Shown: positions 23,773 to 33,868 of the stretch, piece by piece | How the letters are laid out: each line of letters starts with the position of its first letter | How positions within the stretch are numbered: the stretch's first letter is position 1 | DNA from: Sipunculus nudus | Lineage: Eukaryota; Annelida; Sipuncula; Golfingiida; Sipunculidae | NCBI GenBank assembly: GCA_026874595.1 | Contig: CM049315.1 | Coordinates: 61,379,389-61,443,388, forward strand | Direction: 5' to 3' | Length of the DNA stretch: 64,000 bases | Notes under the pieces: generated by a model | The model's database searches: none | The model's input: only the letters and a program-made list of their open reading frames with translations | What the model was told of the DNA's origin: nothing | Translations under genes and position numbers: made by a program

Positions 23773-26206
23773 AACAAGTGACCCAGTGGTCATGACGCTC
23801 AGCTGCCAAGCATGACCTGTGACATCATGGACTGAGATTCACAACTTCCAGTCAAATTTTGAAGAACCAATTTGCCAATTTGTTTAACATTTTCTATGAC
23901 AACAGAAATATATATCACCTATGTCTGGTTAAAACACAGTGAATTGATGGTCTGAGGAAAATGCATGATTGTTAAGCTATCAGGAACTATTCCAACAGCT
24001 TGCTTGAAACTTGTCAGTCTCAAAAGGAACACCACAAAGGGCAAATATAAGATCAAAATATATAGCAAAAATCAAGGAAATACATGCAAAAATTATTGAG
24101 AAACAGGTGCTTCTGTATGAATTTTTATTCAATACAAGCCAACTGTACTGCACTTTTATAAATGATGGTAATATTTATTCAAAAATATTTGACCCAATCC
24201 TTTACAAGATTACATAAATATACATCCAACTGCATTCACTTTAACTGTTCTTGAGATAATATGATCAAAAGGAATTAAAAGATGGTTGCCTGGTGGCCAT
24301 ATTGGACTTCTGACAAGTCTGAAATCAGACAACAAACATTCTCTAAATCAGACCAAACATTAAAGAAAAATTACTGAAACTGCCCTGAAGAAAGAATTTC
24401 TAAGGTGGCTAACTGGCAGACATAATGGATTTCTGACAAGTATGACATTTGATATCCCACATTCTCCAATAAGAGACCAAACTTGGGGCAAATTATCCAG
24501 TAATAAATGCCCAAAATAATTCAAAAGGCATGTCCAGGCCCTCATATAAGATTTATAGATATGCAGTTGTAAAAAGTGTAAGTCCAATATTTTTATTATC
24601 ACTCTGCTTTTCAATGGGGTCAGCAGGGTAGGTAAACTGCCAAACCTGAAAGAAAAGAAATGCAGAAAGCATGACTAAGAGTCTTGAAATAAAACAAAAA
24701 GCCATCCTAAATCAAGGTACACATCCACATATTATGAGAACAAACACTTGCTTTTATATGTGGTGATATATATTAAAATATTCAGATATCTAGGAAACTA
24801 AGTTTATTGCTAGGATTCCATAAAATAAACTGCAAAATGTTCCCATCATCTTATAAATCAGTAGCTAAACCTTAATACTATACTCTCATAGTCTTAATGC
24901 CTGGCTGAAGCATTCTGACAACAGTGTTTTTGTTATGAGGTAACGAGGTACTTATCACTGAGCCTTATCACTTAATAGGCTGATACAAAAGGGAGTCATA
25001 TGTCACCAGTGTCACTCACAATTACAGCCACACAGGGAGATGTACCAGCTGGAGTGGGATGGTTATATATACAAGAAAAATAGAGATGGTCTATAAAATA
25101 AGTAATTGTGAACATCCCTGACCTATGACCTTGGCCTTTTGCCCATATATTAACTGGATTCTTTCTAAATGATGGGTAACTACTGACCACTTAAAACTTG
25201 GCAACCAATAGGTGAATAACTTTGACCTGCAACCTTTAACCTGCTGACCAGCTGACCCCAAATTCAATAAGTTATTTATTCAAGCAAAAAGACCCATAAA
25301 TATGAAGTTTGAGTCAAACTGAGTGATGCATAGATGTGGCATATGTGAAAGACTGAAGGTTTGAGTTGAACAGTTACACTTGAAATATGCTCACAAGCAT
25401 TTAGAACAATTAAATATTGTGACCTTGACCTTTGACTTTTTGACCTCAACATCGATAGGCTTCTTCCCTGATTGGTAGGTAAGCCATATATGACAGATGG
25501 AAGGTACAGATTGTAAAGTTTGCCTGAAAATGACTCCACGCAAGAAGTGGGTGCTGTGAACTTGACCTTTGACCTCAAAATCAACAGGTCTTTTCCCCTG
25601 TTGGCAGAGAAGCGATATCAGTGCTGGAAGGTTTGGAATGAAAAGTCTAGCTTGAAATGTGTCCACTACCTTTTCAAAGAAGTGGATCCTGTGACCCTGA
25701 CCTTTGACCTTGTGACCTCAAAATCTATAGGATTCTTCTCCAACTTAGTAGGTGAGCTATATGTGAAAGATCAAAGAATTGGGATGAAAGGGTTGGCTTA
25801 AAATGCATCCACAGGCTTTTCAAAGAAGAGGCTCCTGTGACCTTGACCTTTGACCTCTTGACCTAAAAATAATTATGGTACTTCCCCTGTTGGTAGGTGA
25901 GCTGTATGTGAAAGATGGAAGGTTTGGGATGAAAATTTTGTCTCAAAGAGTTATTTCTGGGGGGTGCAAACACATCCCATAACTTCGAGAATATAGGTCG
26001 CAGTGACCTAATTTCAGGTTTGCAAGGAGATCTTTTTATAACCTCTAAGACTGCATAGGGTTCATGGCCCTAGCCCCTATGGTTACGATTTGTGCCCTGC
26101 TAACGGACAGACGGCCGGCCGGACAGCCGGACGGACAGACGGAAGGACGCCGGACAAAGACCCATCGCTATAGCCTAGCATGACTGAAAGTCAGCTGAGC
26201 TAAAAA
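23773..26206 (-). mobile_element. A-family element, 2.4 kb, nested in B
   Basis: The low end is AACAAGTGACCCAGTGGTC with GCTCAGCTG; the high end is TCAGCTGAGC then TAAAAA, preceded by GACGGACAGACGG-type sequence. It splits the B sequence 'ccaaaaccatttga...acttgaattatcaac' (intact at 14,165-14,210). The 25,400-25,930 part has repeated blocks containing perfect TGACCTTTGACCT. A possible exon-like stretch on minus at about 24,590-24,645 has a 'ctttcttttcag' acceptor but no clear donor, so I do not call it. Confidence 0.78.
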
Positions 26207-27118
26207 CTTGAATTATCAACATCTAACGATAATTAATGTGTGAGATTTAAGATTTTGGCCCAGTGGTTTTTGAGAAGAAGATCTCTGAGCTAAAATGGGC
26301 TGTTATGGCATATGACTAAATTAAGCTTCCCATAACTCAGCCAAAAGTCACTGAACTGAGACCATTTGAACAAACTTCAGAAAGCACTACCCTAGGATCA
26401 TTTTTGTGCGATATTAAACAATTTGGCCATATCGTTTCAGAGAAGAAGTTTTTTGTAGCTGTAAGTATGATATAGGCACTGATGACCCCCGTACATAAAA
26501 AGGCCGATGCAGGTGGCGCCACCAATACCTCAATTTCAGATATGACTCATGTGACCAACATTAGCATAAAATTTGGTGATGATAGCTCCAGCCGTTTCTA
26601 AGATTGTAATTTAAGTATGCTTTTTTGGACAGATGACTAAGTTCAACTATCTGTCACTCTGCCAAAAGTCACCGAACTTAAACCATTCCAACAAACTTGA
26701 GAGAGATTGTTCCAGGGATCATTTCTGTGAAATATTGGACAATTTGGTTGAACAGTTTCGGAGAAGAATATTTTTTAAGCTTTTTTAGCTTTTCCCTATA
26801 AAATCTAAGAAAATGCAGTCAGCCAAAAAATAAGCAAAATCTGATAGTTTTTTAGATGACTAATTTTTTGCATAAAATTTCGTGATGCTAACTCTTGCCG
26901 TTTTAATATAGTATAGGTTAACGTACAGACGACGGACGACGCCACACTCACAGGTTCGCTAAAAAAAGAGCAGATTGGCAGACAGAGCTGATCACTTTAT
27001 GTCTCCTTCTGCTGAACAAATAATATTATATATGATGCTTCAATTAGATGCAATAAAACCCCCCCACTCCCTCCCTGTGAATGGTGGTTTTGTTAGTAAA
27101 CTGTTGTGAGCTTTTCTT

Positions 27119-27262
27119 TATTAATGAGAGAATTTTCTCTGTTAAAGTTTATACGCCAGAGTAAGCCAACCGAAAATTTTCCCTTATTGGGCCTATTATC
27201 GCCCACCCCGCCTCGTTCTCGTGTATCTAGGTCACACTTCCGTTTCCTGTAATCACTTTTTC
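27119..27262 (-). repeat. DIRS right inverted terminal repeat (core)
   Basis: This segment, from 'attaatgagagaattttc' to 'aatcactttttc', is the reverse complement of 32,114-32,257 with only a few mismatches (for example 'cgcccaccccgcc' against 'tgcccacctcgcc'). The tip outside it, 27,060-27,118, differs from the left tip, which is normal for DIRS elements. Confidence 0.93.
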
Positions 27263-27303
27263 GAAGGCAGAATGAAGTGGACTGGGAGGGAGCGTTGTTT
27301 GTA

Positions 27304-27412
27304 ATACAGAAAAGCTCACAACAGTTTACTAACAAAACCACCATTCACAGGGAGGGAATGGGGGGTTTTATTACGTAAACATAATTATGAGCTGTTTCTG
27401 TATTAATGAGAA
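27304..27412. repeat. DIRS internal complementary region (circle-junction copy)
   Basis: The first half, from 'aaagctcacaacagttt' to the G run, is the reverse complement of the right tip (27,060-27,116). The second half, 'ttttattacgtaaac...gctgtttctgtattaatgag', is the reverse complement of the left tip (32,251-32,293). The two halves meet at GTT (27,365-27,367). In the DIRS replication model this region templates closure of the circular intermediate. Confidence 0.92.
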
Positions 27413-27612
27413 TATAACAGATAAACCTTGGGGAGGGGATACCTACCGGGAACGATGGAAATGAGGAGAACATCACTGCAGTGATGGAGCAGACGAAGAC
27501 GTTGTCGCCGGAACATATGTAGGAGTCAAGGTCGGTCTGGAGACCTGTAGGACCTCACCCGCCGCAAACACAGGCCCAAGGAATAAAGGCCCGAAGCTTG
27601 TAACTTGACATC

Positions 27613-28500
27613 CTACAGATACAAGCAGGTGAAGGTTGAAGGCGACTTCCAATAGCCTTTCTTGACCAGTTGGTTCAGGGAAATCCTCGATAAATGGGCC
27701 AAAGACTTAGAAATAGCCCTGATGTCATAAGCATTGACATGAAGCTGCTCCAAGGATGACTGAGAAGCAGATTCATATGCTGAGACAATGGTAGCTTTTA
27801 GCCATGCACTAATGGTGATAGGGCTAATTTCTTTGTTTGAAGTAGTGACTTCGTTGAATTAAACTACTTCTTGCGCCCCCCCCCCCCCCCCCCTATTGTG
27901 AATGAGTAGCTTCAAGATAGTAACGTAAAGCACGAATAGGGCAATTGGTATCCCCGTAACAATACTGTCCGTTAGGGAGGTCCGGTACGTGCCAGGTTAA
28001 CGGAGGATCATCTAATGATGGTTCTACTTATAAAAGCTGTAGGGAAATGTAAGGTGGCCGATGAACTGGCGGCCGTAACTTGTGTAAATTGCGAATCGGC
28101 CACTAGGGCATAAGCTCAGAGCGGCAACCAACAGATGCAAGAGCAAGGAGGAAACTGTTTTCCGAGACAAATGTAGACGATGCGCTGAACGAAGCGGTAC
28201 CTAAGGGGGTCCGCGGAGGTGATGTAAGACAAAGTCCAGACGCCAGGAAAGAGTGACGTAGTGAGGACCATAAGCGCCGGCATGTACCCCCCTGATAAAT
28301 CTGTCACCAACGGATGACGGAGGACACGATCGTGACTCCGCAGACAGAGGACTGACAGCAGGGCGGCACGCTAGCCACGAAGGGACGGTTAGGATAAATG
28401 GTTATCCTGTAGGAAATAAATGAAGAATTCCAATATCGCTGCAAGCGACGGATCTAAATGAGATTCCATGGTCAGACGCCCAACCGATGAAGAGACTTCA
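27613..28500 (-). pseudogene. DIRS tyrosine recombinase (integrase), degenerate
   Basis: It would integrate the circular DNA copy by site-specific recombination. Visible in order on the minus strand: a helical SAM-like part with DPSLAAILEFF (about 28,389-28,460); the first arginine box LLALASVGCRSEL (about 28,110-28,152); CPIRALRYYLEATHS (27,904-27,943); a second box reading AYDIRAIS (27,708-27,730); and the C-terminal YWKSPSTF followed by CLYL and a stop at 27,613, where the tyrosine would be the nucleophile. The usual histidine of the H-x-x-R box is tyrosine here. Stops after SELMP and THSQ, plus frame changes, show the gene is dead. The order RT-RNaseH-recombinase and the ending motif are diagnostic of DIRS rather than LTR elements. 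Confidence 0.9.
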
Positions 28501-28507
28501 CCAGGAG

Positions 28508-30400
28508 TCATAGATGCGGTCTGAAGAACTGCGACGTGGAGCCGAGGCAAGGAGAGCAGCCAGACTTGATCCTTGAGATGACCGATGAGAGGATGCATGA
28601 GCACAGAGGGCACGACCGAACTGGACGACGTGCTCGTGGGAAGACGGGAGATTGATCCGGAGTGTTAGAAGAAGCGGTGGTCGTGAGAAAAATGTGAGCA
28701 CCACAGGGGAAACCAGGGAGTCGCAGGATGAAAGGGAGGATGAGGTGGAGATCTGTCTGGTCTGCAGGGGACAGACGGAGGAGGATACGGCGGATGAGAC
28801 GGGGCACCGGAAACGTGTAGAGTAACCGGTGAGACCAACTGATGGTTGGTGGTCCGGCAGACTGGCGCGAGGGCGACGAAGACGTGTCACGGGAGGAACG
28901 AGGACTAGGGGGAGGGAAAATCGAATAGATCAATATCCTGACGCCCCAGTCGAGTGAAGAGACACTAAAATACGAAGAGCGGAAGGACGACGAGCGGAGG
29001 GGGAGACGCAGGGCGACATGAAAAGGGCAAGTTAGAAAGTTCAATACATCCGGAAGATGAGACGCTCGGATTGAGGCCCGTAGCGTGATACATAGATCGA
29101 ACAAGAGGTAGGTCTCCTGCATCAGGGAGGGAGACCGAGTACCGCCCTTCCAGCGTATATATACCACCACCGTGGTGTGGTCGGGCATGACGAGTATGTG
29201 ACGGCCTAGTAAGCAGCGGGGACCAATGGGAGATCGCGCGACATATGGCGTGAAGTTCGAGTACATTGATATGAAGGAGGCGTGCCGATGGGGACCAGAC
29301 GCCCAGCGCTGGGATCTGCCATAGGGGCACCCAAACCGAGGAGAGATGTGTCGGTAAAGACCGGACAATCGATCCCCTGAGAGAAAGCAACTCCCTGAAG
29401 GAGAAAGGAAAGGTCCAGCCAGGGCGAAGGGTCTGCCACGGACGTCGATACGGCAGGACCATAGGACGAACCAAATGGAGATATTACCGACCGAATGTAA
29501 CGAAAACATTGGCCCAGTTGAGAGTGCCGTGAAGAGAAGCAGCGGCACGAAAATCAATACGGGGAGACGCAAGAAAGGAACGAATCTGCGTCCAGAGCTT
29601 TAGAGCAATGCGCGCAGAAGAGACACAGTCCCTGACACAAAATCGAGAGTCACACCTAGAAACTGTAAGGACTGGGTGGGAGTGAGCTGGGACTTCTCTG
29701 TATTGACAAGAAAGCGAAGGTTCCTAAGTAAACAAGAACCCGGGAGCGGTGCGCCAGTAAGAGAGAGCGAACGGCCGCATGGACAAGCCAATCATCTAGG
29801 TAAGGGAGCAAAGATATTCGATGGGAGCAGAGGTAACGAGTGACTGTGTAGACGACTTCGCCATTCCCTGCAGCGTAAAAATCGTGGGGTCACATGGATC
29901 CCCAACAGAAGGGCACGTAAATTATACACGCAGTTCTGGTAGGCGAACCTCAGAAACGGTAGTGACTACGGATGGATCAGAACGTGACAATATGCATCCG
30001 TAAGGTCTAATTTCGAACGCCCAATCCCGCCGACTGATAATGCGGAGAACCGCAGGAATATTGAACATGCGAAAGGGCGTCAGGTTAATGACCAAATAGA
30101 GGCGCTTGAGATCGAGAATCAGGCGCCCCGTCCATGCTGGTTCAGTAGCAGCAAAAGACGAGAGTAAAATCCCCGGGTGGAAAGTGGAACCTCGAGAATC
30201 GCCCTCTTGTCGAGCAGAGACTGAATGACCTCCTCCAACGCTAGACATTTGATCAGATCAGGGGGTGGCTGAGTGTAGAACAGTTGCAGGGTGACTGGAG
30301 GATCGTGCAAAAACCTAACGGAACCCGAACTTGATTGTGCTGAGAAATAAACGTTGTGATGTTATGCTCGCCCAAGCGGGAAAAATGGTCGCTGAGATGT
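28508..30400 (-). pseudogene. DIRS reverse transcriptase and RNase H, degenerate
   Basis: The polymerase part begins with LLDKRAILEVP and GFYSRLLLL (30,119-30,310), followed by LILDLKRLYLVIN and an 'RRDWAFEI' palm motif in another frame. Next come the catalytic YLDDWL (29,785-29,802) and EKSQLTPTQSLQFLGVTLD (about 29,640-29,730). RNase H follows with VFTDTSLLGLGAPM (about 29,360) and ILVMPDHTTVVVYI (about 29,150-29,200), the latter shifted to another frame and with the usual Asp-Asn partly changed. The C-terminal connection domain runs to about 28,510 in mixed frames. At least three frameshifts are needed to read it through. No methyltransferase domain was recognised between RNase H and the recombinase. 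Confidence 0.9.
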
Positions 30401-30419
30401 GCGCCAACCGGACTTAATG

Positions 30420-31993
30420 AGTCATACCTTGGTCGAACCGCAGCCGGAGGAACGACCGTGAAAAGGCTGTGCATGACTGGTACGGCCGAAGGACAGGAAG
30501 ACGGAGCGGGGGCCCGTCAAGCCGATGAGAGGGCCGTACTGGAAGGCCGCGACCACGGAATGTGGTAAGACGGGCGCAGAGCAGGAGCTGCCCATCGAGA
30601 GCGGTGTGTATGGAATTCACCGTTAATACGGTTGAACACCACGCTGCGTCTCGGGGTCGATCTTGACCACTACCGGGTCCCCGGTACCGCCGGTTCTAAT
30701 ACGGCATGGTCCCCTGGCACCCTCTCGACCTCCCGAGGGTACCGGGCGTCATGTTTTGATCTTTTGATCCCTTTTCCGGACCATCCGGCCATTCCTTAGG
30801 CGCCAATGCGTCTAGACTCCGGGACGGAACAACAGTTCGTGGATGGGAAAACCTTATTTTCTTCATCCGCCCCGATAACCGACTGTCCACTGTCGGATTT
30901 AGAGGTGCTGGGCCGTCCGGCAGTGGGGCTGGTGAATGATTTCCTCGCAGTCTCCACAGATAGGACCACACTGTAGCCCATTGAATGTAGGACCGTGTGG
31001 TTGCATCACCTGGGTGGAGGGAGCAACTAGGTCCAGCAGCGCAGCTTTGCGGGCAGGCCGATCCTGGCGCTGGAGCGCGATCTCCAACCACTGGGCTGAA
31101 GCCAGGGCGGGATAGGCAGCAGAAGATGAAGGCGATGCTGGTGGACCCTTGGAATCGGGATTCGATGAATCCCTTGGGACCAAACGACCCGAGGCTGGAA
31201 AAAAAGAAGCCGCGGATGGCCAGCAGCAGGATCGAGCCGAGCAGCCACAGGAACCGGGCCAGCAGGCGGAACAGCAGCCGGAGTCTGAAACAAAGAGGTG
31301 GATCGCAGAACAGCCCATCAGAGCAGAAGTAATCACAGGAAGCGATGGCGGCTGAAATAAAGTGGAATCAGGAGGGCCAGAATTACCTACCTCAGCTCTA
31401 TGAAGCTCGAGGAATCCAGCATGACAGCAACAGCCGGCTCCGTAGACAAGGAAGGAAGCAGGCGGGGATGGTAGCGGTCGAGGTGAGAGAACCGGGTGGG
31501 TGAGGCAACCAGACAAACGGACGTGGGTCTAGATGAATCGTCTAGATCCGACATCAGTGAAGAGCTAAAACTTGAGAGTATACTCAAAATGGTATAAGCG
31601 GACTGGGGTCCGACTGTGAAGCCGAGGGAACAGGGGAGGACTTCCGCTTACGTGAAAATGATAGAGAAAGTTTTAAACGGTAGAAACTACAGGGGAAGTA
31701 ACTTCACAGGTTGGAATGGATGGGGAATGCGTCCACCCATGGTAGGATCCCCCCCCCCCCTTGTGTGAACAACAGGACCAGATAAGGGCACCGTGTACGA
31801 TGAACCCCTACAACCAGGGAATGGGACCAGGCATGGACATGGCCCATTGGTCAGACGACCATGTCTGACAATAGAAGCAGGGATCTGCAAGGCCCCGGCA
31901 GATGTCACTGTGTGAACGGCAGGTGAAACAAGTGGGGTGAGAATCCCAAGTAGGGATTAAGTAACCACAAGTAGAACAGTAAGGGGTCTACAT
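30420..31993 (-). pseudogene. DIRS ORF1 (gag-like), degenerate
   Basis: At the start, ATG at 31,993 is followed directly by a TAG and then CSTCGYLIPTWDSHPTC and FTCR, a C-x2-C...H-x2-C-x2-C zinc-binding pattern seen near the N-terminus of DIRS ORF1 proteins. Downstream the frames are proline/alanine/serine-rich, and a conserved-looking block (WLEIALQRQDRPARKAALLD) lies near 31,050-31,100. Local base composition is clearly more GC-rich than the surroundings, marking it as former coding sequence. The stop at codon 2, a C tract (31,749-31,760) and frame changes show inactivation. The exact end is uncertain. Confidence 0.72.
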
Positions 31994-32113
31994 GGCCGGA
32001 AAGGAAAAAAAATCACTACTTACAATTCAGTTGGCAAACCCGACTGTAAAAACCAAAACAGTGGACGAATCGGGCAGAGCATGATCACACGTCCATCATG
32101 GCTGACGCCAGAA

Positions 32114-32265
32114 GAAAAAGTGATTACAGGAAACGGAAGTGTGACCTAGATACACGGGAACGAGGCGAGGTGGGCAATAATAGGCCCAATAAGGGAAAAT
32201 TTTCGGTTGGCTTACTCTGGCGTATAAACTTTAACAGAGAAAATTCTCTCATTAATACAGAAACA
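32114..32265 (-). repeat. DIRS left inverted terminal repeat (core)
   Basis: Reverse complement of 27,119-27,262. The remaining left tip, 'aaacagctcaaaattatgttt' to AAC at 32,293, is unlike the right tip and is copied in the internal complementary region. Confidence 0.93.
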
Positions 32266-32473
32266 GCTCAAAATTATGTTTACGTAATAAAACTAATGTC
32301 CCCAGTGCACAGGCAAGGAATGAGGGACTGTGCAGATTTTCACGCCAGATGGCGCCTGTGTTACAAGGGTCCCAGTGCTTGTTCATATGCTGTTACAGCA
32401 GGATGGTTTTATTAGCTGCGGAGATTGTTCATTTTTCCTCGCGCTAACTTATTTGAGAGACTTATTTACCAAG

Positions 32474-33102
32474 ATGGAGGCCAAGTATGAAGACTGGACC
32501 CTTGACATGACCAGAAAAGAACTGAAACGGAGAGGAGCTTAAGTTTCAGGGCAGAAAGCCGACTGCATTGAAAGGGTAAATATGAGCGATAATAGGTGTT
32601 TCGACCGCCAAGCTGCAAGCAATGTTGATGTGAACAGGTAAATAATGAGCAAGGCTGCCCTATTTTATTGAAAAAAAAAATAACCTCCTTAATTTGTAAA
32701 TTAATTATAATACTTGCGATGAAAAGCATTCTGATATCGACGAAGAAGATTGTTCATATTAGCCCACAAGTGACAATTTTGACTCCATCCAACGTTTGCT
32801 GCTACCGAGAGTGCCGAGGTTAGTAAACACGATCCTAACGCCATCTCATGATGGGATGTCATGCGTGATATTAATACAATTCATCATATCATTTTGACGT
32901 AGGACTATAGAATTTGTTCCATTATTTATGTATCTTCAATATTTATATTTTTCTTATTCCAGAGCTGATTCAACAAAAACTGTTTACTATAATATCAGGT
33001 GATACTTTACATTTAACCACTGAATTTAAAAGGAAATATGACCTCTACACAAACAAAGTTGTATGCTGTTATGACAAGAATACATACATACATATATACA
33101 TT

Positions 33103-33190
<88 letters not shown>

Positions 33191-33868
33191 ACTTTTGATG
33201 TTACCAATCATTAAAATGGATGTTTTGTTTTATATTTTTATATACCAAGAGTGACTGCGGCTGCTGCTAACCAGTACTTGATGCCGTTTGATAAGGAACT
33301 TGGGGAAAAAGACAAGCTCTGGGAATCAAGCTTTATGAGATATGTCCACCGGTCTCAAGTTGATGAGACTACCTACATTAGGGGCAACTGCAAGGCAGAA
33401 ATGAAAAAAACTGTAACATATAATGTAGACCTGAGTGTAGATAAATGTGGAAATGTCAGGCAATCTCAGTGTGAATTTGCTGCCGGCATGGGTCCACTTG
33501 CCAGCTGTAAGCATATTCTGTGTCTGCTTTTCAGTTTAGTCCAGTTCTTTCTGACAGGTGAACTCACAACTGAGCAAACCTGTGCACAGAAGCTCAGAAC
33601 CTTTCATAGGGCAAAGAAATTCACTGGTTCACCGGTCAAAATGGGGGATTTGTCGTTTGGTTAAATGTCAAAATCTGTGTGTAAAAATTTAGATCAAATT
33701 GTTTGTGACAGAAGTGTAACCCAATTTAATGCAAGGAAACCATAGTATATTAAAAACAAAGGTTACATAGATAAGGTTAGAAATTTGGCTGTGAATTTTT
33801 CAGCAAAAGAAACAAAATTGTCCCTCATTCAGTCAGTTGATCCAGCGAATCCCTTTGCCTTATTCAGA
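32474..33868 (+). pseudogene. SAP-SWIM protein gene of the transposon (three exons, decayed)
   Basis: Exon 1 (32,474-32,637) encodes KYEDWTLDMTRKELKRRGA, a stop, then VSGQKADCIERV, which is a SAP DNA-binding motif split by one TAA. It ends at the donor 'gtaaat'. Exon 2 (32,727-32,818) gives acidic SDIDEEDCSY, a stop, then LLLPRVPR before the donor 'gttagt'. Exon 3 from 33,250 joins in phase and reads ...WESSFMRYVHRSQVDE, then a SWIM zinc motif QCEFAAGMGPLASCKH (about 33,466-33,513), in which the second Cys of C-x-C is Phe. It continues QTCAQKLRTFHRAKKF, GSPVKMGDL, then past stops into NFSAKETKLSLIQSV. Relatives with SAP, SWIM and a YqaJ exonuclease occur in many invertebrates. Here the YqaJ part is gone. 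Confidence 0.78.
33101..33187. repeat. (TA)n microsatellite in intron 2 of the SAP-SWIM gene
   Basis: An almost pure TA run. It creates artificial Tyr-Ile open frames on both strands. Confidence 0.97.

Larger units (their letters stand above)
16369..26965 (-). mobile_element. B-family element expanded by four nested insertions
   Basis: The low end is AACAACGCCTACAGGCCT then GCGAACCTGTG; the high end is CACAGGTTCGC then TAAAAA. Removing the nested A (16,548-17,336), A (18,386-21,614), D (22,329-23,672) and A (23,773-26,206) copies leaves about 2.8 kb. That remainder is collinear with the intact B at 12,446-14,990. Each junction can be checked against the uninterrupted homologous position there. 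Confidence 0.8.
27057..32293 (-). mobile_element. DIRS-type tyrosine-recombinase retrotransposon, structurally complete, coding decayed
   Basis: The element has the full DIRS layout on the minus strand. The trinucleotide AAC (GTT on the coding strand) sits at both extremes (27,057-27,059 and 32,291-32,293). Inverted terminal repeats of about 145 bp lie inside non-identical tips. An internal complementary region at 27,304-27,412 matches both tips joined head to tail. Between them, in order, are a Cys/His motif of ORF1, reverse transcriptase with YLDDWL, RNase H, and a tyrosine recombinase. No target-site duplication is visible, as expected for recombinase integration. Stop codons and frameshifts in every ORF make this copy non-autonomous. 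It sits in A-like repeat sequence, 28 bp from the next transposon. Confidence 0.93.

Noticed and set aside
24585-24650. Possible minus-strand exon after 'ctttcttttcag' reading VWQFTYPADPIEKQ
   Set aside because: No donor site, a stop soon after, and location inside a nested A element. A captured gene fragment remains possible but is unsupported.
28508-29572. 354-codon frame considered as an intact host gene
   Set aside because: RNase H and RT motifs are split among three frames; it is part of the decayed DIRS element.
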